NCBI GenBank assembly: GCA_043802925.1
Contig: JAZDKP010000285.1
Coordinates: forward strand, 9,020 to 73,019
Length of the DNA: 64,000 nucleotides
Reading direction: 5' to 3'
Source of the DNA: JAZDKP01 sp043802925
Lineage (GTDB): Bacteria > Fibrobacterota > OXYB2-FULL-49-7 > JAEUSG01
The notes below the pieces were generated by a model, which worked only from the letters and a program-made list of their open reading frames with translations, was not told where the DNA came from and made no database searches. Every line of letters starts with the position of its first letter. Within the stretch, counting starts at the first letter, position 1. This document shows positions 1-7,624 of this stretch, piece by piece. The position numbers and the translations under genes were made by a program.

Positions 1-1194
1 GATCGCCTGCTCGGGGACATGGCCGCCGGAAAAACCGACTTTACAAAGCCCGCCAAGCGGCTTTTTATAGCCTTCGGCGTGCTGACCGTGCTCACGCTCG
101 TGGCCGCCGCGGGCCAAAACGCGGTGTACGGCTTCTGGAAGGGGCTTGTTTTTTCCGGCATGGGTCCGGACAAGACGCAGGCCTTTAACGCCAACTATCC
201 CTCGTTTGTGCGCGGCAGCCTGTTCGCGTTTCTCTTTGGCGGCAGCGCACTGATAGGGCTGTGGGCCTTTTTAAAAGGCGCGCTCAAACCCGGCGCATTG
301 ATAGGCCTCCTGATGATTATCATGGTTGCCGACCTTTTCCGCGTGGATTACTACTTTTTCAAACTGGTGGATCCCCTAAACTTTACCGGGCGCAACGAGC
401 CGGCCTTAAACGACCTCGCCCAAAAGGCTGTGAATGAAAAATTTCGCGTCTTGCCCGTGCCCGGCCACGCGGGCGACAACGAGGCGCAGCTGTACGGGCT
501 TGAAAGCGTGGGAGGCTTCCACGACAACGAACTCAAATGGTACCGCGAATTCCGGGGCGGACAGATGTCTGAAAACTTTCTCACACAACTTCAGCAGGGC
601 CGCGTCGAAGGCAACGCCTTTCTCGACCTGCTGAACGTCCGGTACGTCATTTTCCGGCCCGGCAAAGACAAGGGCCTCGTCTACGCCGAAAACCAAGGCG
701 CCCTGCCGCGCGCCTTTTGCATTTCGCAATATGATGTCGTGGACTCCGGCGCAATTCTTTCCCGCCTGCGCGACTCCGCTTTCCCCTACCGCACGCGCCT
801 CCTGCTCACCGAAAAGCCGGGCATTGACATTGCGCAGAACAACACCCTGCCCTGCGGCCGGGTCGAAAAAATCGAATACACCGGCAACCGCCGGGTGTAC
901 GAGGCCGACATGCGCGCCCCAGGCCTCCTTGTCTTTTCCGAAATCTTTCTGCCCTATTGGCAGGCCACTGTCAACGGCGTCCGCACCAAGGTCCTGCGCG
1001 CGGACTATGCGCTCATGGCCGTGGCCCTTCCCGCAGGGAAACAGCGGGTCGAATTCGCCTATGAATCACCGAACATCGCGCGGGGCGCGAAAATCACTTT
1101 CGCGTCACTCGCAGTCTGCATTGCCCTGCTTTGCGCGGGCTTTGCGTTAAAAAGAAGACGCGCACCCGGTGCGGTAGAAAGCGTGAATGGTTAA
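1..1194 (+). CDS. YfhO-family membrane protein, C-terminal part (5' end outside window)
   Basis: The reading frame is open from the first base of the window, so the gene continues upstream and only its C-terminal ~397 residues are visible. At least three hydrophobic segments occur in the first ~110 visible residues, and one more lies near the C terminus before a basic KRRR stop-transfer tail. The soluble stretch has the pattern of the YfhO family (polytopic proteins linked to glycosylation of surface polymers): LDLLNVRYVIF, LPRAFCIS, and an FLPYWQATVNG segment before a beta-rich end. Family knowledge suggests a GT-C-like or accessory role in glycan transfer at the membrane, but the exact substrate is unknown. 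Its last 8 bases overlap the next gene, consistent with an operon of glycan genes. Confidence 0.75.
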   Translation, partial: DRLLGDMAAGKTDFTKPAKRLFIAFGVLTVLTLVAAAGQNAVYGFWKGLVFSGMGPDKTQAFNANYPSFVRGSLFAFLFGGSALIGLWAFLKGALKPGALIGLLMIIMVADLFRVDYYFFKLVDPLNFTGRNEPALNDLAQKAVNEKFRVLPVPGHAGDNEAQLYGLESVGGFHDNELKWYREFRGGQMSENFLTQLQQGRVEGNAFLDLLNVRYVIFRPGKDKGLVYAENQGALPRAFCISQYDVVDSGAILSRLRDSAFPYRTRLLLTEKPGIDIAQNNTLPCGRVEKIEYTGNRRVYEADMRAPGLLVFSEIFLPYWQATVNGVRTKVLRADYALMAVALPAGKQRVEFAYESPNIARGAKITFASLAVCIALLCAGFALKRRRAPGAVESVNG

Positions 1195-2074
1195 AAAAAA
1201 AGTCCTGGTTACGGGCCTCTGGGGCCTGCTCGGGCAAAACCTTCTTCAGGCGCTCAAAGGCGGATACGAAGTCACGGGACTCGACATCGCGCCCGCGCCG
1301 CCCGCGCTCGCGGGATCCGTACCCTGCCATGCCGTGGACATCACGGATAAGAACGCGCTCGCCCTGTTCTTCAAGGAATACCGGCCCGACATCCTCATCA
1401 ACACCGCGGCCATGACCAACGTGGACGGTTGTGAAAAGGAGAAGGAACAGGCGGACGCGGTGAACCACGGCGCGGTGCGCAACCTGCTTGCTGCCTGCGG
1501 CCCAATCGAACGCTTTGTCCAGATTTCCACGGACTATGTCTTTGACGGCAAAAACGGCCCCTATGCGGACAACGCCGCGCCCAATCCCATCAGCGAATAC
1601 GGCCGGAGCAAGCTTGCGGCCGAACAGGCCGTGCAGGCCTCGGGAAAAAGTTTCCTCATCGTGCGAACCATGGTCCTCTGGGGCAGCGGGCACGGCCTCA
1701 AACCTGACTTTCCATCCTGGGTTAAAAACTCGCTTGCCGAAGGACAGACCATTCGTGTGGTGACCGACCAGGTCGGCAACATCACCCTTGCGGCCAACCT
1801 GTCGCAGAACATCCGCGCCTGTCTACAAGCCGGGACCATGGGTACCCTCGCGCTCACAGGGGCGGACATTCTCGACCGCCATACCATCGCCTGTTGTGTC
1901 GCGGACCACTACGGGCTGGACCGCCGGCGAATTCTACCCATCCGCACCGCGGACCTTCACCAGCCCGCGCCGCGGCCGTTGAACTCCGGGTTCACACTCA
2001 ACCGCGCGCGGACCCTTCCCGGCGTCAGGTTTCTCACATTCGATGAACAATTAAAGGAAACGGACCATGGATAA
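1187..2074 (+). CDS. RmlD-like NAD(P)-dependent sugar-nucleotide reductase (dTDP-4-dehydrorhamnose reductase family)
   Basis: A 295-residue extended short-chain dehydrogenase. The N-terminal dinucleotide-binding loop TGLWGLLG (residues 9-16) follows a beta strand. NTAAMTNVD (72-80) is the RmlD-type NxAAxTxVD motif. A Thr in QISTDYVFDG and the YGRSK motif (Tyr138, Lys142) supply the catalytic residues. RmlD reduces dTDP-4-keto-rhamnose to dTDP-rhamnose, so a role in nucleotide-sugar supply for surface glycans is likely. RmlA, RmlB and RmlC are not in view, so the substrate is not proven; a related SDR epimerase or reductase is possible. It overlaps the YfhO-like gene by 8 bases and the following mannosyltransferase gene also by 8, indicating translational coupling. 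Confidence 0.75.
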   Translation: MVKKKVLVTGLWGLLGQNLLQALKGGYEVTGLDIAPAPPALAGSVPCHAVDITDKNALALFFKEYRPDILINTAAMTNVDGCEKEKEQADAVNHGAVRNLLAACGPIERFVQISTDYVFDGKNGPYADNAAPNPISEYGRSKLAAEQAVQASGKSFLIVRTMVLWGSGHGLKPDFPSWVKNSLAEGQTIRVVTDQVGNITLAANLSQNIRACLQAGTMGTLALTGADILDRHTIACCVADHYGLDRRRILPIRTADLHQPAPRPLNSGFTLNRARTLPGVRFLTFDEQLKETDHG

Positions 2075-2783
2075 AAAAGCGCTCATCTGCCTGCCCACGT
2101 ACAATGAAAAGGAAAACCTCGAGAAGATCACGGCAAAGATATGGTCGGTCGTGCCGTTGCTGCACATCCTTGTCATTGACGACAATTCGCCGGATGGTAC
2201 CGGCCAGATAGCCGAACAGATTAAACTCCGCCACCCGGAGAACCTGCATGTGCTGCACCGGCCGGGCAAGGCGGGCCTGGGCCGAGCCTATCTTGACGGG
2301 TTCCGCTGGGCCCTCGAACACGGGTATGATTATATCTTTGAAATGGACGCAGACTTCTCGCACAACCCCGACTACCTGCCCGAGTTCCTCAAGGTCATTG
2401 ATGACAACGACCTCGTGGTAGGCTCGCGCTACCTGACCGGCATCAATGTCATCAACTGGCCCATGTCGCGTCTCCTGCTGTCATGGTCCGCGAGCCAGTT
2501 CGTGCGCATTATCATCGGCCTGCCCTTCACGGACGCCACGGGCGGCTTCAAATGCTTCCGCCGCACCACCCTTGAGGCGCTCGATTTCTCAAAGATAAGC
2601 TCCAGCGGCTACTCCTTCCAGATTGAACTGAACTACCTGGTCTGGAAAAAAGGGTTGAAAATCAGGGAAATCCCCATTATTTTTGTTGACCGCATGCACG
2701 GCACATCCAAAATGTCCACGGGGATCGTCAAAGAGGCACTGCTGCTGATATGGAAACTCCGGCTGAAAAGTCTGTTCCGCTGA
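2067..2783 (+). CDS. Polyprenol-phosphate mannose synthase-like glycosyltransferase (GT2, DPM1 type)
   Basis: A 238-residue GT-A fold family 2 enzyme. LPTYNEKENL near the N terminus, DDNSPDGT (38-45) and the DxD metal site in MDADFSHNP (93-101) are the classic DPM1/Ppm1 motifs. ATGGFKCFRR and the conserved GYSFQIEL and RMHGTSKM blocks complete the signature. The enzyme would move a sugar (mannose in characterised members) from a nucleotide sugar to a polyprenyl phosphate on the cytoplasmic membrane face, making the lipid-linked donor used by GT-C enzymes. That fits the YfhO-like neighbour. It lacks the C-terminal membrane domain present in some bacterial homologues. It overlaps the upstream gene by 8 bases and the downstream gene by 34. 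Confidence 0.85.
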   Translation: MDKKALICLPTYNEKENLEKITAKIWSVVPLLHILVIDDNSPDGTGQIAEQIKLRHPENLHVLHRPGKAGLGRAYLDGFRWALEHGYDYIFEMDADFSHNPDYLPEFLKVIDDNDLVVGSRYLTGINVINWPMSRLLLSWSASQFVRIIIGLPFTDATGGFKCFRRTTLEALDFSKISSSGYSFQIELNYLVWKKGLKIREIPIIFVDRMHGTSKMSTGIVKEALLLIWKLRLKSLFR

Positions 2784-4402
2784 CCGCCTCCGGGCCGGAC
2801 ACTTCCGAAGTCCGGCTCTCCGTGGTTATCGTGAGCTACAACGTCTCGGGCTATCTCAACCACTGCCTGGACTCCGTGTTCCACGCCTGCCAGGGCTTTA
2901 CGCACGAGGTGATTGTGGTGGACAACGCGTCCACGGACAACACGCTCGACATGATCCGGGAAAAATACCCGGCCGTGCGGCTTGTCGAAAACCCGCAGAA
3001 CGTCGGCTACTCGCGCGCCAACAACCAGGGCATCCTCATTGCACGGGGCCGCTACATCCTCCTGCTCAACCCCGACACCATCGTGCCTTCGCAAGCCTTC
3101 CGCCTGTCCATGGGCTATCTCGACACCCATCCCGAAACCGGCCTCATGAGCCTCAAAATCGTGAACGCGGACGGCTCCTTCCAGCCGGCCTGCCGCCGCG
3201 GCTTTCCCACGCCCATGACCGCCTTCTACCGGATGGTCGGGCTGTCAGGCCTGTTTCCAAAAAGCGCCCGCTTTGGCCGCTACAACCTCACCTTCCTCGA
3301 CGAGAACGCCGAAAGCGAGGTCGACGCGGTCTGCGGCGCCTACATGATGGCGCGGGGCGACATCCTGAAAAAGACGGGCGGCTTCGACGAAAAGTTCTTC
3401 ATGTACGGCGAGGACATCGACCTCTGCTTCCGCGTCAAGACCGCGGGTTACGGGGTCGCCTACTTCCCGGCCTGCGAGGTCATCCATTTCAAGGGCGAAA
3501 GCTCGCGGAAAAACCGCCTCCAGAGCGCCGCGCATTTCTACAATTCCATGTTCATCTTCACGAACAAGTATTTCGGCCAGCGCATGGGGTTTTTCCCAAA
3601 AAGCGTCCTGTTCCTGGGCATCTTCCTGAACGCCTTTGTCAAGCTCGCCGCGGATTGGACCTTCAAGGGCGCGGCCGGACTCCTTGACGCCGCTATTTTG
3701 AACGCCGCGCTCGCAATGGCGCTCATCCTCAAGTTCGGGGGGCCGCCCAATTTCTACGCCTTCACCGAACCCCGCTGGATTTTGCTCCTTCACGCAAGCC
3801 TGACCGGGTCCTTCCTGGTCACGCTCACGGTCCATGGCGTCTATACAAGCGCGGGCCGTCCTTTCCGCGAGCACGCCAAGGCAATCCTCATCGCCTCGGT
3901 CCTGTTCTTCGCCTTTGTTTATTTCATCCCCAATGTCCGCTTCTCGCGCCTCGCCTTCCTTGGCACCGGCGTCGCGGCCCTCGTGCTGCTGCCCGGCTGG
4001 CGCTTTGCGCTCCGGCCCCTGGCCCTGCTGCTGCGCACCCCGCTCGCGGTGCGGCGCCGTTTTGTCATTCTCGGCACCGGCCCTGCGGCGCAGCGGGTCT
4101 TTGAAAAGCTCTGCCAGGACGATGCGCAGAAAAAGGCCTTTTTAGGTTTTTTAAACTACGGTTCAGAGACGTCCGGGGTGGATCCCGCCCGGATCCTGGA
4201 CAGGGTGGAAAACCTTCAGGCCGTGGTAAAGTCGCGGAAGGTGAACGAAGTCATCATCGCGGAAAACGGGTCCGCGGGAACAATCGCACTCGTCAACTAC
4301 TGCACCAAGAACAACATCAGCCTCAAAATGGTGCAGTCCATCCACGGCCAGGACAAGTACTACCTGCTGGACGTGAAAATGTCCGAACACGTGATATTGT
4401 AA
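2750..4402 (+). CDS. Family 2 glycosyltransferase fused to a membrane and nucleotide-binding-like module
   Basis: A 550-residue protein with two halves. Residues ~20-250 are a WbbL-type GT2 rhamnosyl/glycosyltransferase: LSVVIVSYNVSG, VVDNASTDNT, NVGYSRANNQG, LLLNPDT (metal site) and GGFDEKFFMYGEDIDLCFR. Residues ~285-430 hold several hydrophobic helices. From ~438 a FVILGTGPAAQR loop opens a Rossmann-like domain resembling the N-terminal membrane plus CoA/NAD-binding region of polyprenyl glycosyl-phosphotransferases and CapD/WbpM proteins, but without their catalytic C-terminal domain. The start overlaps the preceding gene by 34 bases and lacks a clear ribosome site, so translation is probably coupled. 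A role in O-antigen or exopolysaccharide assembly is inferred. Confidence 0.7.
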   Translation: METPAEKSVPLTASGPDTSEVRLSVVIVSYNVSGYLNHCLDSVFHACQGFTHEVIVVDNASTDNTLDMIREKYPAVRLVENPQNVGYSRANNQGILIARGRYILLLNPDTIVPSQAFRLSMGYLDTHPETGLMSLKIVNADGSFQPACRRGFPTPMTAFYRMVGLSGLFPKSARFGRYNLTFLDENAESEVDAVCGAYMMARGDILKKTGGFDEKFFMYGEDIDLCFRVKTAGYGVAYFPACEVIHFKGESSRKNRLQSAAHFYNSMFIFTNKYFGQRMGFFPKSVLFLGIFLNAFVKLAADWTFKGAAGLLDAAILNAALAMALILKFGGPPNFYAFTEPRWILLLHASLTGSFLVTLTVHGVYTSAGRPFREHAKAILIASVLFFAFVYFIPNVRFSRLAFLGTGVAALVLLPGWRFALRPLALLLRTPLAVRRRFVILGTGPAAQRVFEKLCQDDAQKKAFLGFLNYGSETSGVDPARILDRVENLQAVVKSRKVNEVIIAENGSAGTIALVNYCTKNNISLKMVQSIHGQDKYYLLDVKMSEHVIL

Positions 4403-4425
4403 ATCTTCTACCTCTGTTTCTATTC

Positions 4426-4580
4426 AACTCACCCCCTTTCCCCCCTCTCTCGCAGAGAGAGGGGGCCTGGATTTGAAACATTTGAAACAAACGATTCAAA
4501 ACATTCGTTATTGTTATGTTTTATTGCTTTATCAAAAGCCCCCCTCTCTCTGCGAGAGAGGGGGGAAAGGGGGGTGAGTT
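4426..4580. repeat. REPIN-like inverted pair of GC-rich hairpins
   Basis: Two hairpin units face each other. The left unit has 11-bp perfect arms at 4441-4451 and 4455-4465 (arm CCCCCTCTCTC), preceded by the tail AACTCACCCCCTTTC. The right unit has the same arms at 4540-4550 and 4554-4564, followed by the reverse complement of that tail. The units are separated by a 74-base AT-rich core. The right tail ends in the stop codon of the srkA-like gene (4579-4581); the left tail begins about 20 bases after the stop of the glycosyltransferase gene. The structure could act as a bidirectional terminator and also matches the REP-doublet (REPIN) architecture mobilised by RAYT transposases. Confidence 0.75.
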
Positions 4581-5547
4581 ACTCCGGCTGCAGCGCGTCC
4601 AGGATGTTGGCGTACTGCACGGAGAGATCGTGGATCTCCCGCAGCCAGAAAGCGTCCGTGCCCCATTCGGGAAATCGGGCCTGGAACTGGAAATCGTCCC
4701 GCTGCATGTTGCACCAGGCCGCGAAATAGATGATCCGCATGGCGCGGAGCCCTTCAATAAGCAGCGCGGAACGCGGGGAGACCTCCCGAAACTGCCGGTA
4801 GCCGACGAGAAGCCTGTCAAGGAGGGGCGCACAGGCCGGATAGTGGTCGGGCAGAAGAAGCCAGAAGTCCTGCACAGCCGGCCCGTTCATCATGTCGTCA
4901 AAATCGATGATCATCAACCCTTCGCCCGGGCGTTCGATGATGTTGCCGGAATGAAAGTCGCCGTGGATCCGGATGCGATCCATGCCTTCAAACAAGGGCG
5001 TCACAACGTCAATAATGCGTTGGCAGATGTCGCTGAAAGCCTGGCGCCGGTTCGCGGTCACCCCCTCCTTCACAAGCTGCTCCGCGTATTTTACCGTGGT
5101 CTCCTGCGGGGTCAGGACGAGGCGGGCGGGCGCAGCCATTTTCTGCCCTGTATTATGAAGGCGTCCCAGCAGCTGGCCGATGCGCAGCCAGCTTTCGTCC
5201 CCTTCAATGTCAAACTGCCGTCCCGCCCGCCTTGGAAAAACCGCGAACGGGATGCCGTCAAAGAGGCCCAACCCTTTTCCGTCCGACAGTTTAAGCGGGC
5301 AGACGACCGGAATTTCACTCTCCGCGCAGTCCGCAAGGAAGTCCTGCTCGTCCTGTAAGGCGGCAAGCGTCCACCGGCCGGGCCGGTAAAACTTGGCGAT
5401 ATAAGGAATTTCGTCCTCGGTCCGCACCTCGTAGACCCGGTTGATGTAGCTGGGCAGGGGGCGGATAGTGGGCCCAAGACGCACACCAAGTGCCGCCTCC
5501 AGCGCGGGCAAAAAGCGGTCAGGGGTGAGTTCAGTAAAACCGTTCAT
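4579..5547 (-). CDS. srkA: SrkA/YihE-like serine/threonine protein kinase (APH fold)
   Basis: A 322-residue aminoglycoside-phosphotransferase-fold kinase. HGDFHSGN (residues 195-202) is the catalytic loop with its Asp. IDFDDMMNGPAVQDFW (from 214) is the metal-binding DFD segment and matches the distinctive end of E. coli SrkA/YihE, a stress-response Ser/Thr kinase. The N-lobe lysine lies in the IAKFYRPG segment (~50-57), as in SrkA. Length is normal for the family (~325-330). It is a single minus-strand gene, convergent with the glycan operon and divergent from accA. REPIN-like elements lie on both sides. The protein target here is unknown. Confidence 0.85.
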   Translation of the reverse strand: MNGFTELTPDRFLPALEAALGVRLGPTIRPLPSYINRVYEVRTEDEIPYIAKFYRPGRWTLAALQDEQDFLADCAESEIPVVCPLKLSDGKGLGLFDGIPFAVFPRRAGRQFDIEGDESWLRIGQLLGRLHNTGQKMAAPARLVLTPQETTVKYAEQLVKEGVTANRRQAFSDICQRIIDVVTPLFEGMDRIRIHGDFHSGNIIERPGEGLMIIDFDDMMNGPAVQDFWLLLPDHYPACAPLLDRLLVGYRQFREVSPRSALLIEGLRAMRIIYFAAWCNMQRDDFQFQARFPEWGTDAFWLREIHDLSVQYANILDALQPE

Positions 5548-5578
5548 AAAGGGTAAATATAGATTATAAGCATAAGAA

Positions 5579-5741
5579 AACCCATCCCCTGTCCCCTTCC
5601 CTTTTTCGAAAAAAGGGAAGGGGCTGATTTACAATAAAAGATATAATTTCAATAATTTGACTTCAGATATTTGATCCACGATGAAATAAAAATTTCCCCC
5701 TCCCTGCCGTCGCGGGAGGGAGGGGGCAGGGGGGTGGGTTT
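5579..5741. repeat. Second REPIN-like inverted hairpin pair in the srkA-accA divergent region
   Basis: The intergenic stretch between the two divergent genes (5548-5895) holds a second pair of the same design. One hairpin has 14-bp arms at 5593-5606 and 5610-5623 (arm CCCCTTCCCTTTTT), with an AACCCATCCCCTGT tail on its outer side. The other has 13-bp arms with one mismatch at 5696-5708 and 5714-5726, with a CAGGGGGGTGGGTTT tail on its outer side. The AT-rich core between them is 72 bases, close to the 74 bases of the first pair, although the core sequences differ. It lies where promoters for both genes would be expected, so it is not simply a terminator. The rest of the interval, 5742-5880, is AT-rich leader of accA. 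Confidence 0.65.
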
Positions 5742-5895
5742 CCATTAAATTCACCCATATCACACTAATCAACACGAATGTAATAATTATAAATTTTATA
5801 AAATTCAGCGATTAAATCTATATTCCTTACCATGGGAATTATTTATTTTATTTGTGCTTCAGTAAGACGCCTAAACCCCATATAAGGAGTTTGAC

Positions 5896-6879
5896 GTGAG
5901 CAATTACGAACGATTGACCGCTGCGCCGATTCTGGAATTTGAAAAGCCCATCGTGGAGCTGGCCCGCAAGATAGAGGATATGAAGAACTTCACCTCCTCG
6001 GAGAACATCGAATTTCAGGATGAAATCGGCAAGCTGGAGTCCAAGCTCCAACGCGTTAAGAACGACATCTACGAAAAACTCACCTCCTGGAACCGCGTCC
6101 AAATGGCCCGCCATCCAAAACGCCCCTTTACTCTCGATTACGTGGGCGCCCTCATGACCGACTGGGTGGAGCTCCACGGCGACCGCGGCTTTGCCGATGA
6201 CCAGGCCATGGTCACGGGCATGGCCAATTTCAACGGCCGGCCGGTCTACGTCATCGGCCAGCAGAAGGGCAAGGACGTAAAGGAAAACATCCGCCGCAAC
6301 TTCGGCTGCCCGCACCCCGAAGGCTACCGCAAGGCCCTCCGGGTCATGAAGCTTGCGGAAAAATTCAACCGCCCGGTTCTCTGCTTCATCGACACCCAGG
6401 GTGCCTATCCCGGCATCGGCGCCGAAGAGCGCGGGCAGGGCGAGGCCATCGCCCGCAACCTGCGCGAAATGTCGGTGCTCAAAGTTCCCATCCTGGTCAT
6501 CATCATCGGCGAAGGGGCCAGCGGCGGCGCGCTCGGCATTGGCGTGGGCGACCGCATCCTCATGCTCGAAAACGCCTGGTACTGCGTCATTTCTCCCGAA
6601 GGCTGCGCGGCCATCCTCTATGGCGACCGTGCCAAGGCCCCGGAAATGGCCGAAACCATGCAGCTCACCGCGGACAAGCTCCTCAAACTCGGCCTCATCG
6701 ACAAAATCGTGCCCGAACCGCAGGAAGGGGCACATCGCGACCCGGAAACAACCATCCGTACCGTGGGCGACTACCTCGAAGCCGAGCTGGAGGCCCTTTC
6801 GGCCGTACCCATCGACGCCCTGGTGGAACAGCGCATCCAGAAATATTTCAATATGGGCGTAGTCAAGGAATCCGCATGA
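5896..6879 (+). CDS. accA: Acetyl-CoA carboxylase carboxyltransferase subunit alpha
   Basis: A 327-residue AccA. The GTG start is preceded by AAGGAG seven bases upstream. The N-terminal helical region (LEFEKPIVELARKIEDMK and a coiled segment) is followed by the carboxyltransferase core: RHPKRPFTLDY, ELHGDRGFADD, GCPHPEGYRKALR, DTQGAYPGIGAEERGQGEA, GEGASGGALGIGVGD and SPEGCAAILY. The alpha subunit works with AccD in transferring carboxyl from carboxybiotin to acetyl-CoA, giving malonyl-CoA for fatty-acid synthesis. AccD is not in the window. accB and accC lie 2.8 kb downstream in the same gene string. The stop overlaps the next start (ATGA). Confidence 0.97.
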   Translation: MSNYERLTAAPILEFEKPIVELARKIEDMKNFTSSENIEFQDEIGKLESKLQRVKNDIYEKLTSWNRVQMARHPKRPFTLDYVGALMTDWVELHGDRGFADDQAMVTGMANFNGRPVYVIGQQKGKDVKENIRRNFGCPHPEGYRKALRVMKLAEKFNRPVLCFIDTQGAYPGIGAEERGQGEAIARNLREMSVLKVPILVIIIGEGASGGALGIGVGDRILMLENAWYCVISPEGCAAILYGDRAKAPEMAETMQLTADKLLKLGLIDKIVPEPQEGAHRDPETTIRTVGDYLEAELEALSAVPIDALVEQRIQKYFNMGVVKESA

Positions 6880-7124
6880 TAGCCCGGGACCTGCTCGACC
6901 TCCTCGTCTGCCCGGAAACCCGGACCCCGCTCCGCGTTGCCGACAACGCGCTCATCACGGCGCTGAATAAGAAAATAGCGGGCAACGCGCTTAAGAACCG
7001 CGCGGGAGAACGCGTGACCGAGCCTTTCGACGGCGGCCTTGTCCGCGAGGACGGAAAAGTCCTCTACCCGGTGCGGAAGGACATCCCCATCATGCTCACG
7101 GACGAATCCATCGCACTCTCATGA
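6876..7124 (+). CDS. Trm112/UPF0434-like small protein
   Basis: An 82-residue protein. The N-terminal LLDLLVCPETRTPLRV and C-terminal GGLVREDGKVLYPVRKDIPIML match the Trm112p-like fold (YcaR/UPF0434), found as small zinc-ribbon-like partners or stand-alone proteins. Only one Cys (in CPET) is present, so the canonical zinc site is incomplete, and a longer middle loop replaces the second knuckle. In several bacteria such genes sit beside LPS-precursor genes, and here the next gene is rfaE2. It shares 4 bases with accA and 4 with rfaE2. The biochemical role is unknown. Confidence 0.8.
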   Translation: MIARDLLDLLVCPETRTPLRVADNALITALNKKIAGNALKNRAGERVTEPFDGGLVREDGKVLYPVRKDIPIMLTDESIALS

Positions 7125-7624
7125 CAAACCGGAAAATACTCACCCTGCCGGGTGTGCTCGCCCGCGTACGCGTTGCACGCAAGGCCGGACACACCATTGT
7201 GACCACCAATGGCTGCTTTGACCTGCTGCACCCGGGCCATGCGCAGTACCTCGCAGCAGCCAAAAAACTGGGCACCCTGCTCTTTGTGGGCGTCAACAGC
7301 GATGCTTCGGTGCGGGCAAACAAAGGCCCGGGCCGGCCGGTCAACAACGAACAATCGCGCATGGCCATGCTCGCAGCACTTTCGGCCGTGGATGGTGTAT
7401 TTGTGTTCCGTGAAAAGGACCCGATCCGTTTTATCGAAGCGATTCGGCCGAACATCCATGTCAAAGGCGGCGACTACCAGGGCCGCATCCTTGAACAGGA
7501 CGCGGTGGAACGCAGCGGCGGCCGCGTCCGCCTGCTGACGTTCCTGCCCGGCCATTCGACCACGCGCCTCATCGCGCGCATCGTCCGGGCCTCCGGCCGG
7601 AAAAAAAGGAAAAAGAAGGCATGA
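7121..7624 (+). CDS. rfaE2: D-glycero-beta-D-manno-heptose 1-phosphate adenylyltransferase (RfaE2)
   Basis: A 167-residue nucleotidyltransferase. NGCFDLLHPGH (residues 30-40) contains the HxGH ATP-binding signature. GVNSDASVRANKGPGRPVN and the VKGGDYQ motif are typical of the C-terminal half of HldE/RfaE. It would adenylate heptose 1-phosphate to ADP-heptose for the LPS inner core. It is a stand-alone domain; the kinase half (RfaE1) is not in the window. The C terminus carries a basic tail (SGRKKRKKKA) beyond the usual end. The stop overlaps the next ATG by 4 bases. Confidence 0.93.
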   Translation: MTNRKILTLPGVLARVRVARKAGHTIVTTNGCFDLLHPGHAQYLAAAKKLGTLLFVGVNSDASVRANKGPGRPVNNEQSRMAMLAALSAVDGVFVFREKDPIRFIEAIRPNIHVKGGDYQGRILEQDAVERSGGRVRLLTFLPGHSTTRLIARIVRASGRKKRKKKA

